Made by a program: the position numbers and the translations under genes. From Faecalicatena contorta (GTDB taxonomy: Bacteria; Bacillota; Clostridia; Lachnospirales; Lachnospiraceae), in the NCBI RefSeq assembly GCF_021531895.1, contig NZ_JAFBIX010000030.1:1-32960 (forward strand): DNA of 32,960 nt. The letters run 5' to 3'. The notes beneath the pieces were generated by a model that was not told the DNA's origin, ran no database searches, and worked only from the letters and a program-made list of their open reading frames with translations. Below, one piece after another: positions 14,648-21,818 of the stretch. Within the stretch, counting starts at the first letter, position 1; each line of letters opens with the position of its first letter.

Positions 14648-14890
14648 ATGAATAAAGTAGAAGATATTATTGCAGCAACAAAGTTAAGTGAGCTAATTAG
14701 CAAGAAAGAAGAAGATAAGCAGTGCAAGACAGTACTGTGGGTTCTGGCTATCATCGGAGCTGTAGCAGCCGTTGCAGCAATCGCTTACGCTGTATATTCT
14801 TTCTTTACACCAGATTATCTGGAGGATTTTGAAGAAGATTTTGACGATGATTTTGATGATGATTTCTTCAGCGAAGATGATCAGGTATAA
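14648..14890 (+). CDS. 80-aa single-pass membrane protein with acidic tail
   Basis: The ATG at 14648 follows AAAGGATGTGGGAGT. Residues 1-27 are charged and cytoplasm-like (KKEEDKQCK). One strong membrane helix spans about 28-52 (VLWVLAIIGAVAAVAAIAYA...). The C-terminal 25 residues are almost only Asp, Glu and Phe, in a repeated F-E/D-D-D-F-D pattern. No signal peptidase site. I do not recognise a named family, but short proteins of this build occur in Lachnospiraceae. The tail could bind cations or a basic partner; that is a guess. Confidence 0.75.
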   Translation: MNKVEDIIAATKLSELISKKEEDKQCKTVLWVLAIIGAVAAVAAIAYAVYSFFTPDYLEDFEEDFDDDFDDDFFSEDDQV

Positions 14891-14926
14891 GTAGATACTG
14901 ATCACACAACTTAATGTGCAATAGAG

Positions 14927-14978
14927 AAAGCAGGTTAGAAGCCTATGTAATGTAGAAAAAGGTATCTTACCTGCTTTT
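14927..14978 (+). terminator. possible long-loop terminator after the membrane protein
   Basis: AAAGCAGGT (14927-14935) pairs with ACCTGCTTT (14969-14977) around 33 nt, followed by TGTCTT. The arms are perfect but the loop is long and the T run short, so it may be a weak terminator or a leader structure ahead of the NYN gene. Confidence 0.4.
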
Positions 14979-15023
14979 GTCTTGGAAGAAGACAGAGAAT
15001 ATATCAGTGGAAGGAGTATGTGG

Positions 15024-15956
15024 ATGGATGAAAAGTGTTATGCACTCTTGATCGATGCAGATAATATATCTGCCAAGTATATCAAACCGATACTGACAGA
15101 GTTATCAAAATACGGAGTGATTACATATAAGAGAATCTATGGGGACTGGACAAGCACCCAGCATTCCAGCTGGAAAGATGAATTACTGAAGAATTCCATT
15201 ACGCCCATTCAGCAGTTCAGTTATACACAGGGAAAGAATGCCACAGATTCGGCAATGATCATTGATGCAATGGATATTTTGTATACCAATGATGTGGATG
15301 GATTCTGTATTGTGTCCAGTGATAGTGATTTTACACGGCTGGTCAGTCGACTGAGGGAAAGTGGAAAGATGGTTATCGGAATGGGAGAGAATAAGACACC
15401 GGAACCATTCCGAAAGGCATGTGATAAGTTTACGATTTTGGAAAATCTTTTGATTGAGCAGGAACTTGGACGATCAAAACCGGAAGATGTACATGACAAA
15501 TTAAGCAAAGAAAAGATTGAAGATGCTATTATCAAGATGGTTATTGAGAATCAGAATAGTAATAAAGTAACTGGACTGGGAGAGATAGGAAGTCGTCTGG
15601 TAAATCTGTATCCAGATTTTGATGTCCGAAGTTATGGTTATAATATGCTGTCAAAGTTCTTGGAAGAATTCTCAAGAATTCAATTAGTCAAAAGTGGAAA
15701 CATTGTATCGGTTGCACTAAGAGAAGACTGGGAGATGAAAGAAGATATTGATAAATATGTACTTTCGATTGCCAGGAAAGCAGGAAAAAATGGAATAGAA
15801 CTCAGTGCTCTTGGTAATAAAGTATATGAAAAATATAAAGACTTTAAGATTAGTGATTATGGATATGCACAGTTTAATCAATATGTGAAAAGTATTGATC
15901 ATATCAAAGTAGAACAGGACGGAACTATATTAAAAGCGAAATGTACGATACAATAG
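15024..15956 (+). CDS. NYN-domain protein with LOTUS/OST-HTH region (LabA-like)
   Basis: 310-aa protein starting at the ATG at 15024, which has AAGGAG 7 nt upstream; a TTG 14 codons earlier lacks a site. Residues about 5-150 are a NYN (PIN-like) domain with its acidic residues in place: ALLIDADNIS, DSAMIIDAMDIL and CIVSSDSDF, so metal-dependent RNase activity is plausible. The rest (about 165-310) holds two winged-helix OST-HTH/LOTUS-type repeats, one around VTGLGEIGSRLVNLYPDFDVRSYG and the other around IELSALGNKVYEKYKDFKISDYG, which bind RNA in other proteins. It lies 21 bp upstream of the RlmD-type gene, suggesting joint expression with RNA-modifying functions. Confidence 0.88.
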   Translation: MDEKCYALLIDADNISAKYIKPILTELSKYGVITYKRIYGDWTSTQHSSWKDELLKNSITPIQQFSYTQGKNATDSAMIIDAMDILYTNDVDGFCIVSSDSDFTRLVSRLRESGKMVIGMGENKTPEPFRKACDKFTILENLLIEQELGRSKPEDVHDKLSKEKIEDAIIKMVIENQNSNKVTGLGEIGSRLVNLYPDFDVRSYGYNMLSKFLEEFSRIQLVKSGNIVSVALREDWEMKEDIDKYVLSIARKAGKNGIELSALGNKVYEKYKDFKISDYGYAQFNQYVKSIDHIKVEQDGTILKAKCTIQ

Positions 15957-15977
15957 TAGAAGAAAGGAATTAACAAC

Positions 15978-17354
15978 ATGAAAAAAGGGCAGGTATACGA
16001 AGGAATGATTGAATCGGTAGAATTTCCTAATAAGGGAAAAGTATTCCTACCTGAAGAAGAAAGATATGTAATCGTAAAAAATGGAGTTCCAGGGCAGAAA
16101 GTGAGTTTCTCTGTGAATAAAATACGAAAAGGAAAGGCAGAGGGACGACTTTTGGAAGTCTTAGAACATTCTCCTATGGAAATAGAATCAAAATGTCCAC
16201 ATTTTGGACAATGCGGCGGATGTACTTATCAGAATCTTCCTTATGAAGAGCAGATCAGGATGAAGGAAACACAGGTAAAAGCTATGATGGATGAAGCGGT
16301 GGAAGGTGATTACATCTGGGAAGGTGTGAAACAAAGTCCTGTGAGACAGGAATACCGGAATAAGATGGAGTTCTCTTTTGGCGATGAATATAAAGATGGG
16401 CCATTGGCACTTGGAATGCATAAAAGAGGTAGTTTTCATGATATTGTAAATGTGTCCGATTGTCAGATTGTGGATGCGGATTACCGAAAGATCCTTACCT
16501 GCACTTTAGAGTATGCAAGAGAATCAGGACTTCCGTACTACCATCGGATGAGGCATACCGGATTCTTCCGACATTTGCTTGTTCGAAAAGCGGTAAAGAC
16601 AGGAGAGATTCTGATTGATCTGGTCACGACAACAGAGTCTGAGTTTGAAAAGGAATTTGATGGACAGAGATGGGTTAAGAAGCTTTTGTCTCTGGAATTG
16701 AATGGAACGATTGTCGGTATATTGCATACCAAGAATGACAGTGTGGCAGATGTAGTAAAAGATGAAGGAACCGAGATTCTATATGGTCAGGATTACTTTT
16801 ATGAAGAACTCCTGGGATTGAAGTTCAAGATTACCCCATTTTCTTTCTTTCAGACGAATTCCCTCGGAGCCGAGGTACTGTATGAGACGGCAAGGGAATA
16901 TATCGGAGAGACGAAAGATAAGGTGATCTTTGATCTGTACAGTGGAACCGGAACGATTGCGCAGATTCTGGCACCGGTTGCCAAGAAGGTAGTGGGAGTA
17001 GAGATCGTGGAAGAAGCTGTGGAAGCTGCAAGAGAGAACGCAGAACTTAACGGCCTTAACAACTGTACCTTCTGGGCGGGAGATGTGCTGAAGGTGATTG
17101 ATGAACTCGGCGAAGTGCCGGATCTTATTATGTTAGATCCGCCAAGAGACGGAGTGCATCCTAAGGCATTGGAGAAGATTACGAATTTTGGCGTGGACCG
17201 TGTCGTCTATATTGCCTGTAAGCCGACCAGTTTGGCAAGAGATCTGGAGATGCTGCAGGGAAGAGGGTATCGTGTGGAACGGATTGGGTGTGTTGATTTA
17301 TTCCCGGGCACAGTCCATATAGAGACGGTCTGTCTAATGTCCAAGGTGAAATAA
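15978..17354 (+). CDS. rlmD: 23S rRNA (uracil-C5)-methyltransferase, RlmD/RumA family with TRAM domain
   Basis: 458-aa SAM-dependent methyltransferase. Residues 1-60 are a TRAM RNA-binding domain. Cys73, Cys79 and Cys82 (CPHFGQCGGC) plus a later Cys in NVSDCQIVD form the 4Fe-4S site of RumA proteins. The SAM-binding region is FDLYSGTGTIAQ..., and MLDPPRDG carries the catalytic-loop motif. The catalytic Cys lies in YIACKPTSLARD, where most family members read SCNP: the Cys is kept but the following Asn is Lys. Start ATG after AAAGGA. In Firmicutes the relative RlmCD methylates U747 and U1939; which site this copy uses is not visible. A second, TRAM-less paralogue lies at 26125-27297. Confidence 0.92.
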   Translation: MKKGQVYEGMIESVEFPNKGKVFLPEEERYVIVKNGVPGQKVSFSVNKIRKGKAEGRLLEVLEHSPMEIESKCPHFGQCGGCTYQNLPYEEQIRMKETQVKAMMDEAVEGDYIWEGVKQSPVRQEYRNKMEFSFGDEYKDGPLALGMHKRGSFHDIVNVSDCQIVDADYRKILTCTLEYARESGLPYYHRMRHTGFFRHLLVRKAVKTGEILIDLVTTTESEFEKEFDGQRWVKKLLSLELNGTIVGILHTKNDSVADVVKDEGTEILYGQDYFYEELLGLKFKITPFSFFQTNSLGAEVLYETAREYIGETKDKVIFDLYSGTGTIAQILAPVAKKVVGVEIVEEAVEAARENAELNGLNNCTFWAGDVLKVIDELGEVPDLIMLDPPRDGVHPKALEKITNFGVDRVVYIACKPTSLARDLEMLQGRGYRVERIGCVDLFPGTVHIETVCLMSKVK

Positions 17355-17367
17355 AAAAATGATAGTA

Positions 17368-17427
17368 AAACAAATAAAATGCAGGTGACATCAGTCTATT
17401 GCTGATATCCCTGCATCTTATTTGTTT
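17368..17427. terminator. bidirectional two-tier terminator
   Basis: AAACAAATAA with ATGCAGG on the left pairs with CCTGCAT and TTATTTGTTT on the right, and an inner ATCAG/CTGAT hairpin sits in the loop. Runs of A and T on both flanks let it work for the RlmD gene and the convergent pepD gene. Confidence 0.75.
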
Positions 17428-17435
17428 TATATGAT

Positions 17436-18884
17436 CTACTTACATGCTTTTAAGATGGCTTTCAGATATTCCCAGGAACGTTCGGTGGACGCAATGTCTA
17501 CCCTCTCTTTTACTGAGTGAACATCTGGAAGGTTTGGTCCGAAAGATACAATATCGAGATCTGGTTTCTTGTCAAAGAGAATGCCGCATTCCAGTCCGCT
17601 GTGGGTTGTCTCAACCTGTGGATCTGTTCCGTACATTTCTTTATAGAGCTCGATCATCATTGGGCGGAGGGTTGAATTCTCATCGAATTCCCATGCAGGA
17701 TATTCACCAGAGATTTCATAAGAAGCGCCGATTAATTCACACCACATAGCCAGCTGATTCTTCATGTCTTCCAGTTTGCTCTTCATAGAACTTCTTACCT
17801 GGAAACGTACTCTGACTGCATCGTCCTTGGTTTCAACAATTCCTGGGTTCAAAGAAGTCTCTACTGCTTGTGGGAAAGAACGGTCGTAGCACTGTACTCC
17901 GTTTGGAATACCATACAGATATTGAATCACACGAGAAGTTGTGTCAGCGTCAAATGACTGATAGATACCTTCTTCCACCGATTCAGCTGTAATTGTCAGG
18001 CCTGGTTCGGAACCAAGGAATTCAGCAGAGATCTTGTTCGCTAATTCGGCGGTATCTTTTATGATTGCATCCGTCTGTACGGTATCTGCAACGATGACTG
18101 CATGATTAAACATGGCAATGACATTGGCAGCAGTACCACCCTGCATATCCATCAGATTAAAGTCATAATCTTTTGCAAGTGTATATAATACACGTCCCAT
18201 GATCTTGTGGGCGTTACCACGTTGCTTCTGAATCTCAGCACCGGAGTGTCCTCCCTGAAGACCTGTAACTGAGATCTTGATTTTCGTTCCTTTTTCTTCA
18301 CTCCATTCGATTGGAATAAAGGTGTCATAAATAAATCCACCGGCACATCCGACTGTCAGTACACCCTCTATCTCTGAATCCAGGTTCAGGCATTTCCTTC
18401 CCTTTAACTGAGACAGATCAACCGCTTTTGCACCGCCCATGCCAATTTCTTCATCGACTGTGAAGATTGCTTCAATCGGTGGATGAGGAATATCGGTACT
18501 TGCAAGAACTGCCATTGCATAAGCAATTGCGATTCCGTCATCTCCTCCAAGAGAGGTGTTCTTTGCTCCGATAAAACCATCTTCCACAAAGAGGTCAAGC
18601 GGATCATTTTTAAAATCGTGATCGCTGTCTGGTGTCTTCTCGGTTACCATATCCAGATGACCCTGTAAAATAACTGGTTCACTGTCTTCATAACCCGGTG
18701 TTCCCGGCTTCTTGATAATGACGTTGTTCACTTCGTCCTGTATGTATTCCAGATTGTGAGCTTTTGCGAATTCTACGCAGAAATCACTTGCTTTTTTCGT
18801 GTAAAATGTTCCCCTTGGCACTTTACTAAGCTCTTCAAAGTAGTGGAATACTTCTTTTGGTTCAATGTTAGATAAAGCTCCCAT
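17436..18884 (-). CDS. pepD: aminoacyl-histidine dipeptidase (M20 peptidase PepD)
   Basis: 482-aa zinc dipeptidase of the M20C/PepD family, splitting Xaa-His (carnosine-type) and other dipeptides in the cytoplasm. Metal and catalytic residues visible: GHLDM (His76, Asp78), GGDDG (Asp115), VDEEIG (Glu145/Glu146) and THSGLECG near the C-terminus. Length and the intervening lid domain are normal. GGAGGAAATAAAA precedes the ATG. Although it follows ogt, a terminator and an extended -10 promoter lie between them, so it is probably transcribed separately. Confidence 0.95.
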   Translation of the reverse strand: MGALSNIEPKEVFHYFEELSKVPRGTFYTKKASDFCVEFAKAHNLEYIQDEVNNVIIKKPGTPGYEDSEPVILQGHLDMVTEKTPDSDHDFKNDPLDLFVEDGFIGAKNTSLGGDDGIAIAYAMAVLASTDIPHPPIEAIFTVDEEIGMGGAKAVDLSQLKGRKCLNLDSEIEGVLTVGCAGGFIYDTFIPIEWSEEKGTKIKISVTGLQGGHSGAEIQKQRGNAHKIMGRVLYTLAKDYDFNLMDMQGGTAANVIAMFNHAVIVADTVQTDAIIKDTAELANKISAEFLGSEPGLTITAESVEEGIYQSFDADTTSRVIQYLYGIPNGVQCYDRSFPQAVETSLNPGIVETKDDAVRVRFQVRSSMKSKLEDMKNQLAMWCELIGASYEISGEYPAWEFDENSTLRPMMIELYKEMYGTDPQVETTHSGLECGILFDKKPDLDIVSFGPNLPDVHSVKERVDIASTERSWEYLKAILKACK

Positions 18885-18918
18885 TTTTATTTCCTCCGTT
18901 TATAATAAATGTAATTAT

Positions 18919-18927
18919 AGTATAGCA
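18919..18927 (-). promoter_or_regulatory. extended -10 promoter of pepD
   Basis: On the minus strand TGCTATACT fits TG-N-TATAAT at five of six positions; a clear -35 is missing at 17 nt. It starts two bases downstream of the T run of the ogt terminator. Confidence 0.4.
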
Positions 18928-18928
18928 T

Positions 18929-18967
18929 AAAAAAGGACTTTTGAAGACAATCAATCAGAAAAAGTCC
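18929..18967 (-). terminator. ogt terminator that includes the ogt stop codon
   Basis: On the minus strand GGACTTTT (18960-18967) pairs with AAAAGTCC (18935-18942), followed by six T (18929-18934). The left arm is inside the last ogt codons and the stop lies in the loop. Confidence 0.7.
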
Positions 18968-19451
18968 CTTCTAATGTTAGAAGCGCTCTTTTCTTATCGA
19001 TTCCACCGGCATATCCGGTCAGGCTTTTGTCACTTCCAAGAACCCGGTGACAGGGAATGATGATGGAGATGGGATTATGTCCGACGGCACCGCCGACTGC
19101 CTGTGCTGACATATGGGGAAGGTTCTGTTGTCTGGCAATGGCCTGGGCAATCTGTTTATAAGTCGTTGTCTCTCCATAAGGTATCTTTTTTAATTGATTC
19201 CACACATTTACACGGAAATCCGTGCCGGAAAGGGATAACGCAGGAGTAAAGTCTGGTTTCTGACCCTGAAAATAGATGTCAAGCCAGTGGCAAGTTTCCA
19301 AAAAGATGGGAAGCTTTTGACAAACAGAGTCATCAGACAGATTGGATCCGAAGTATTTCTGCCCGTCAAACCATAATCCGGTTATGGCCTCGCCATTACT
19401 TGCCATAGTAATATCTCCCAATGGGGAGTGGTATTTGTACTGATATTGCAT
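18951..19451 (-). CDS. ogt: methylated-DNA--protein-cysteine S-methyltransferase
   Basis: 166-aa suicide repair protein transferring alkyl groups from O6-alkylguanine to its own cysteine. The active site PCHRVLG is intact (Cys134), followed by TGYAGGIDKKRALLTLE. The helix-turn-helix region around QIAQAIARQQNLPHMSAQAVG contacts DNA. The start at 19451 is set by GGAGGT 7 nt upstream; a longer reading adds five residues. It stands 48 bp downstream of the ABC exporter gene with no terminator seen between, so the two may be co-transcribed. Confidence 0.93.
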   Translation of the reverse strand: MQYQYKYHSPLGDITMASNGEAITGLWFDGQKYFGSNLSDDSVCQKLPIFLETCHWLDIYFQGQKPDFTPALSLSGTDFRVNVWNQLKKIPYGETTTYKQIAQAIARQQNLPHMSAQAVGGAVGHNPISIIIPCHRVLGSDKSLTGYAGGIDKKRALLTLEGTFSD

Positions 19452-19499
19452 AATATAGACCTCCATGAAAGTAGGATGTGCCTTTAGAGTGACGCATGT

Positions 19500-21281
19500 C
19501 TAGGAGATGATTCCCTGGGCATGCTCTAATTCGGCATAGGCTCCGTTTTTTGCAAGAAGTTCTTCCCGTGAACCTTGTTCCAGGATGCCTTTTCCTTCTA
19601 CAACAGCGATTCGGTCTGCGTTGCGGATCGTAGAAAGTCTGTGTGCAATCACGATACAAGTCTTATCTTCACTGAGACGGTCGAGACTTTGCTGGATCTT
19701 CTGTTCTGTGACACTGTCCAGTGCGGAAGTAGCCTCATCTAAGATCAGGATTGGAGGGTTTTTTAGGAAGACTCGTGCGATAGAGATTCGCTGCTTTTGT
19801 CCTCCGGAGAGTACAACACCTCTTTCTCCGATATAAGTATTGTATTCGTCCGGCATCTGCATGATCTCATCATGAATCTCTGCCAGATGGGCGGCTCTCA
19901 TGACTTCTGCATCCAAGGCATCCGGACGTCCATAGCGTATATTGTCCATAATCGTGCCGGCAAACATGAAGACATCCTGCTGGATGATTCCGATGTGTTT
20001 TCGCAGACTTTCCTGCGTAATATTCCGGATATCGATACCGTCAATCGTGATGGATCCGGAATCGACATCGTAGAATCTCGGAAGCAGATGGCATAATGTC
20101 GTCTTTCCACTTCCAGAGGAGCCGACAAGTGCGAATCTTTCGCCGGGGGCAATATCAAGATTGACATGTTCCAGAACCTCTGTGCCGTCATCATAAGAGA
20201 AGCATACATTATCATAGTGGATATGGCCTTCTATGTCCTTTAGTTCAATCGCATCTTCTTTATTATTGATCTGTGGCTGAGTACGCATGATTTCCAGAAA
20301 ACGTTCGAAACCGGCAGAGCCTTGTGTGTAGATCTCCATAAATTGTGCAAGCTTGCGGACCGGAGCAGTAAAGGTTGAGACATATAGGGTAAATGTAATA
20401 AGATCTACGTAATCCATCTTCTGGTTCATGATCAGAAGTCCGCCGATTGCGATGACAGCGACCTGCATGATTCCTACGGTTGCTTCAACGCCTCCGTTAA
20501 AAAGTCCCATGGCTTTGTAATAGCCGACTTTGCTTTCTTTAAAATGCTGGTTGGCGATCGCAAATTTGGTCTCTTCAGAGTCCTCATTGGCAAATGCTTT
20601 GGCAGTACGGATTCCTGAGATTCCACTTTCGATGGCAGCGTTGATCTCGCCGGTCTTTTTCTTGACTTCGATATTGGCCTGCTGCATCTTCATGCGCTGG
20701 CGGATGGAAAATGCCAGACAAGCTGGAATCAACAGAAGCAGTACGAGACTTAATGGGATGTTGATTGTCAGAAGAACAGCAAGAGCACCGATAATCGTCA
20801 GAGTGCAGGTCAGAATGATTTCTGGACCATGGTGCGCAAGTTCGACGATCTCAAAAAGGTCATTGGTAACCCTTGCCAGTAACACACCGGTACGATTCTT
20901 ATCAAAGTAACTGAAAGACAGAGACTGCATGTGTGTGAATACATCTTCCCGCATATCGGCTTCCACGAGAGTTCCCATGGTATGGCCGATGATCGTCACC
21001 AGATAATTAAATACAGCTTTCAAGATATATGCAAGAAACATGATCGCCATTACGACAAAAAATGTATGAAAAACATTTTGAGGCAGTAGGGTGTTCATAG
21101 ACCATCTTGAGACATATGGGAAAATCAGATCGATCAATGCGATAATGACCGACAGGATCATATCAATGGCAAATCCTTTTTTGTGGGGGCGGATATAGGA
21201 TGCGAAGACAGCCAGCTTTGATCCGTTGTAATTGATCGGTTTCTTTTTTGTATTATTTTCTTTACCTATAGAGGCATTCAT
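19500..21281 (-). CDS. ABC exporter half-transporter (MsbA/LmrA-like), fused membrane and ATPase domains
   Basis: 593-aa exporter from the preferred ATG at 21281, which follows GAAGAAGGA; an in-frame extension of 31 codons upstream lacks a ribosome site. Residues about 25-310 hold six membrane helices of the ABC type-1 exporter fold; residues about 350-590 are the ATPase, with Walker A GSSGSGKTT, signature LSGGQKQR, Walker B ILILDEATSALD and the H-loop AHRLS. It probably works as a homodimer exporting a lipid or drug; the substrate is not visible. A palindrome covers the -35 of its promoter, so it is likely repressed and inducible. Confidence 0.93.
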   Translation of the reverse strand: MNASIGKENNTKKKPINYNGSKLAVFASYIRPHKKGFAIDMILSVIIALIDLIFPYVSRWSMNTLLPQNVFHTFFVVMAIMFLAYILKAVFNYLVTIIGHTMGTLVEADMREDVFTHMQSLSFSYFDKNRTGVLLARVTNDLFEIVELAHHGPEIILTCTLTIIGALAVLLTINIPLSLVLLLLIPACLAFSIRQRMKMQQANIEVKKKTGEINAAIESGISGIRTAKAFANEDSEETKFAIANQHFKESKVGYYKAMGLFNGGVEATVGIMQVAVIAIGGLLIMNQKMDYVDLITFTLYVSTFTAPVRKLAQFMEIYTQGSAGFERFLEIMRTQPQINNKEDAIELKDIEGHIHYDNVCFSYDDGTEVLEHVNLDIAPGERFALVGSSGSGKTTLCHLLPRFYDVDSGSITIDGIDIRNITQESLRKHIGIIQQDVFMFAGTIMDNIRYGRPDALDAEVMRAAHLAEIHDEIMQMPDEYNTYIGERGVVLSGGQKQRISIARVFLKNPPILILDEATSALDSVTEQKIQQSLDRLSEDKTCIVIAHRLSTIRNADRIAVVEGKGILEQGSREELLAKNGAYAELEHAQGIIS

Positions 21282-21364
21282 ATATATTCCTTCTTCCTGA
21301 TTCAATCGTTCATATATAATAGTTTGCAGTGTTTCCTGCATATTCCAATCCAAAAACAATTTCA

Positions 21365-21394
21365 TTATTAACATAATTGACAGAAAGTGTCAAT
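21365..21394 (-). promoter_or_regulatory. ABC exporter promoter with palindromic operator on the -35
   Basis: On the minus strand TTGACA (21388-21393), 17 nt, TAATAA (21365-21370). The -35 is one arm of a perfect inverted repeat, ATTGACA (21376-21382) and TGTCAAT (21388-21394), around 5 nt. Such a site would suit a dimeric MarR/TetR-type repressor not encoded here. Confidence 0.5.
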
Positions 21395-21445
21395 AAATCG
21401 GGATCATTTCTTTTCAGAGATTCAGCAGCGTTATTGTAGTATCTC

Positions 21446-21474
21446 TTGACAGAACATAAAAAAAAGAGTTCAAT
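21446..21474 (+). promoter_or_regulatory. promoter of the selenoprotein-metF unit
   Basis: TTGACA (21446-21451), 17 nt, TTCAAT (21469-21474). The -10 matches four of six positions. It gives a leader of about 14 nt before the ATG at 21495, with AGGAGGA between. Confidence 0.45.
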
Positions 21475-21494
21475 TAATGTCAGGAGGAAATGTG

Positions 21495-21818
21495 ATGGTG
21501 GAATTAAATGAAGAAATGAAACAGTATATGCTGCGGTTCGGATGGAAAAACCTGACGCTGGATATAGAAGAGATTACCAGTTGATGCGCTCCTCCGCGCA
21601 AGGAGATGTCAGTAGGAGTTACTGATAAGGCGAAGGAAGAGATGCAGGAAGAGGGCTATGTGTGTGAACAAAGCGAACTGGGCAATGTGTTCTATCCAGA
21701 GGAAGGAATTATTGTATCAGATAAAATAGTAGTAAAACGTATGGAATATCCGTGGCTTACCTGCTTTGAAGTGGAAGGGATTGAGATTATAAAGTCAGAA
21801 AGGGGAGTGGGAATATGA
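21495..21818 (+). CDS. candidate selenoprotein with UGA-encoded Sec next to Cys (CC/Se-motif type)
   Basis: 107 codons from an ATG with AGGAGGA 7 nt upstream. An in-frame TGA at 21582-21584 splits the frame into 29 codons and a 77-codon remainder that continues in the same register. Read as selenocysteine, residues 27-34 become Ile-Thr-Ser-Sec-Cys-Ala-Pro-Pro, matching small redox proteins I remember being named CC/Se motif family (seleno)proteins, where Cys-Cys or Sec-Cys stands at this place. Cys57 and Cys90 follow. A SECIS-like hairpin lies at 21607-21627. The downstream part has no ribosome site of its own before its first ATG (21606), and the frame ends in an ATGA overlap with metF. Alternatives: a nonsense mutation, or two separate peptides. 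The selA/B/C/D genes are not in the window, so Sec use by the organism is unverified. Confidence 0.72.
21607..21627 (+). promoter_or_regulatory. candidate bacterial SECIS hairpin
   Basis: TGTCAGTA (21607-21614) pairs with TACTGATA (21620-21627), eight pairs including one G-U, around the 5-nt loop GGAGT. Thirty nt separate the UGA (ends 21584) from the loop. This fits the published bacterial SECIS outline: a 4-16 bp stem, a small loop with G at its start, 16-37 nt from the UGA. A rival hairpin, TGCGC/GCGCA, sits directly after the UGA (21585-21600). Confidence 0.6.

Noticed and set aside
14891-15023. Extended N-terminus of the NYN protein from TTG at 14982
   Set aside because: No ribosome site there, and the frame begins in the terminator-like hairpin; AAGGAG is correctly placed for the ATG at 15024.
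21585-21600. TGCGC/GCGCA stem directly after the TGA as the SECIS
   Set aside because: Too close to the UGA and its loop (TCCTCC) has no G; the later GGAGT hairpin fits better.
21606-21818. A free-standing 70-aa gene
   Set aside because: No ribosome site before this ATG, and the frame continues unbroken upstream to the TGA and beyond it to a good start at 21495; better read as the C-terminal part of the recoded gene.
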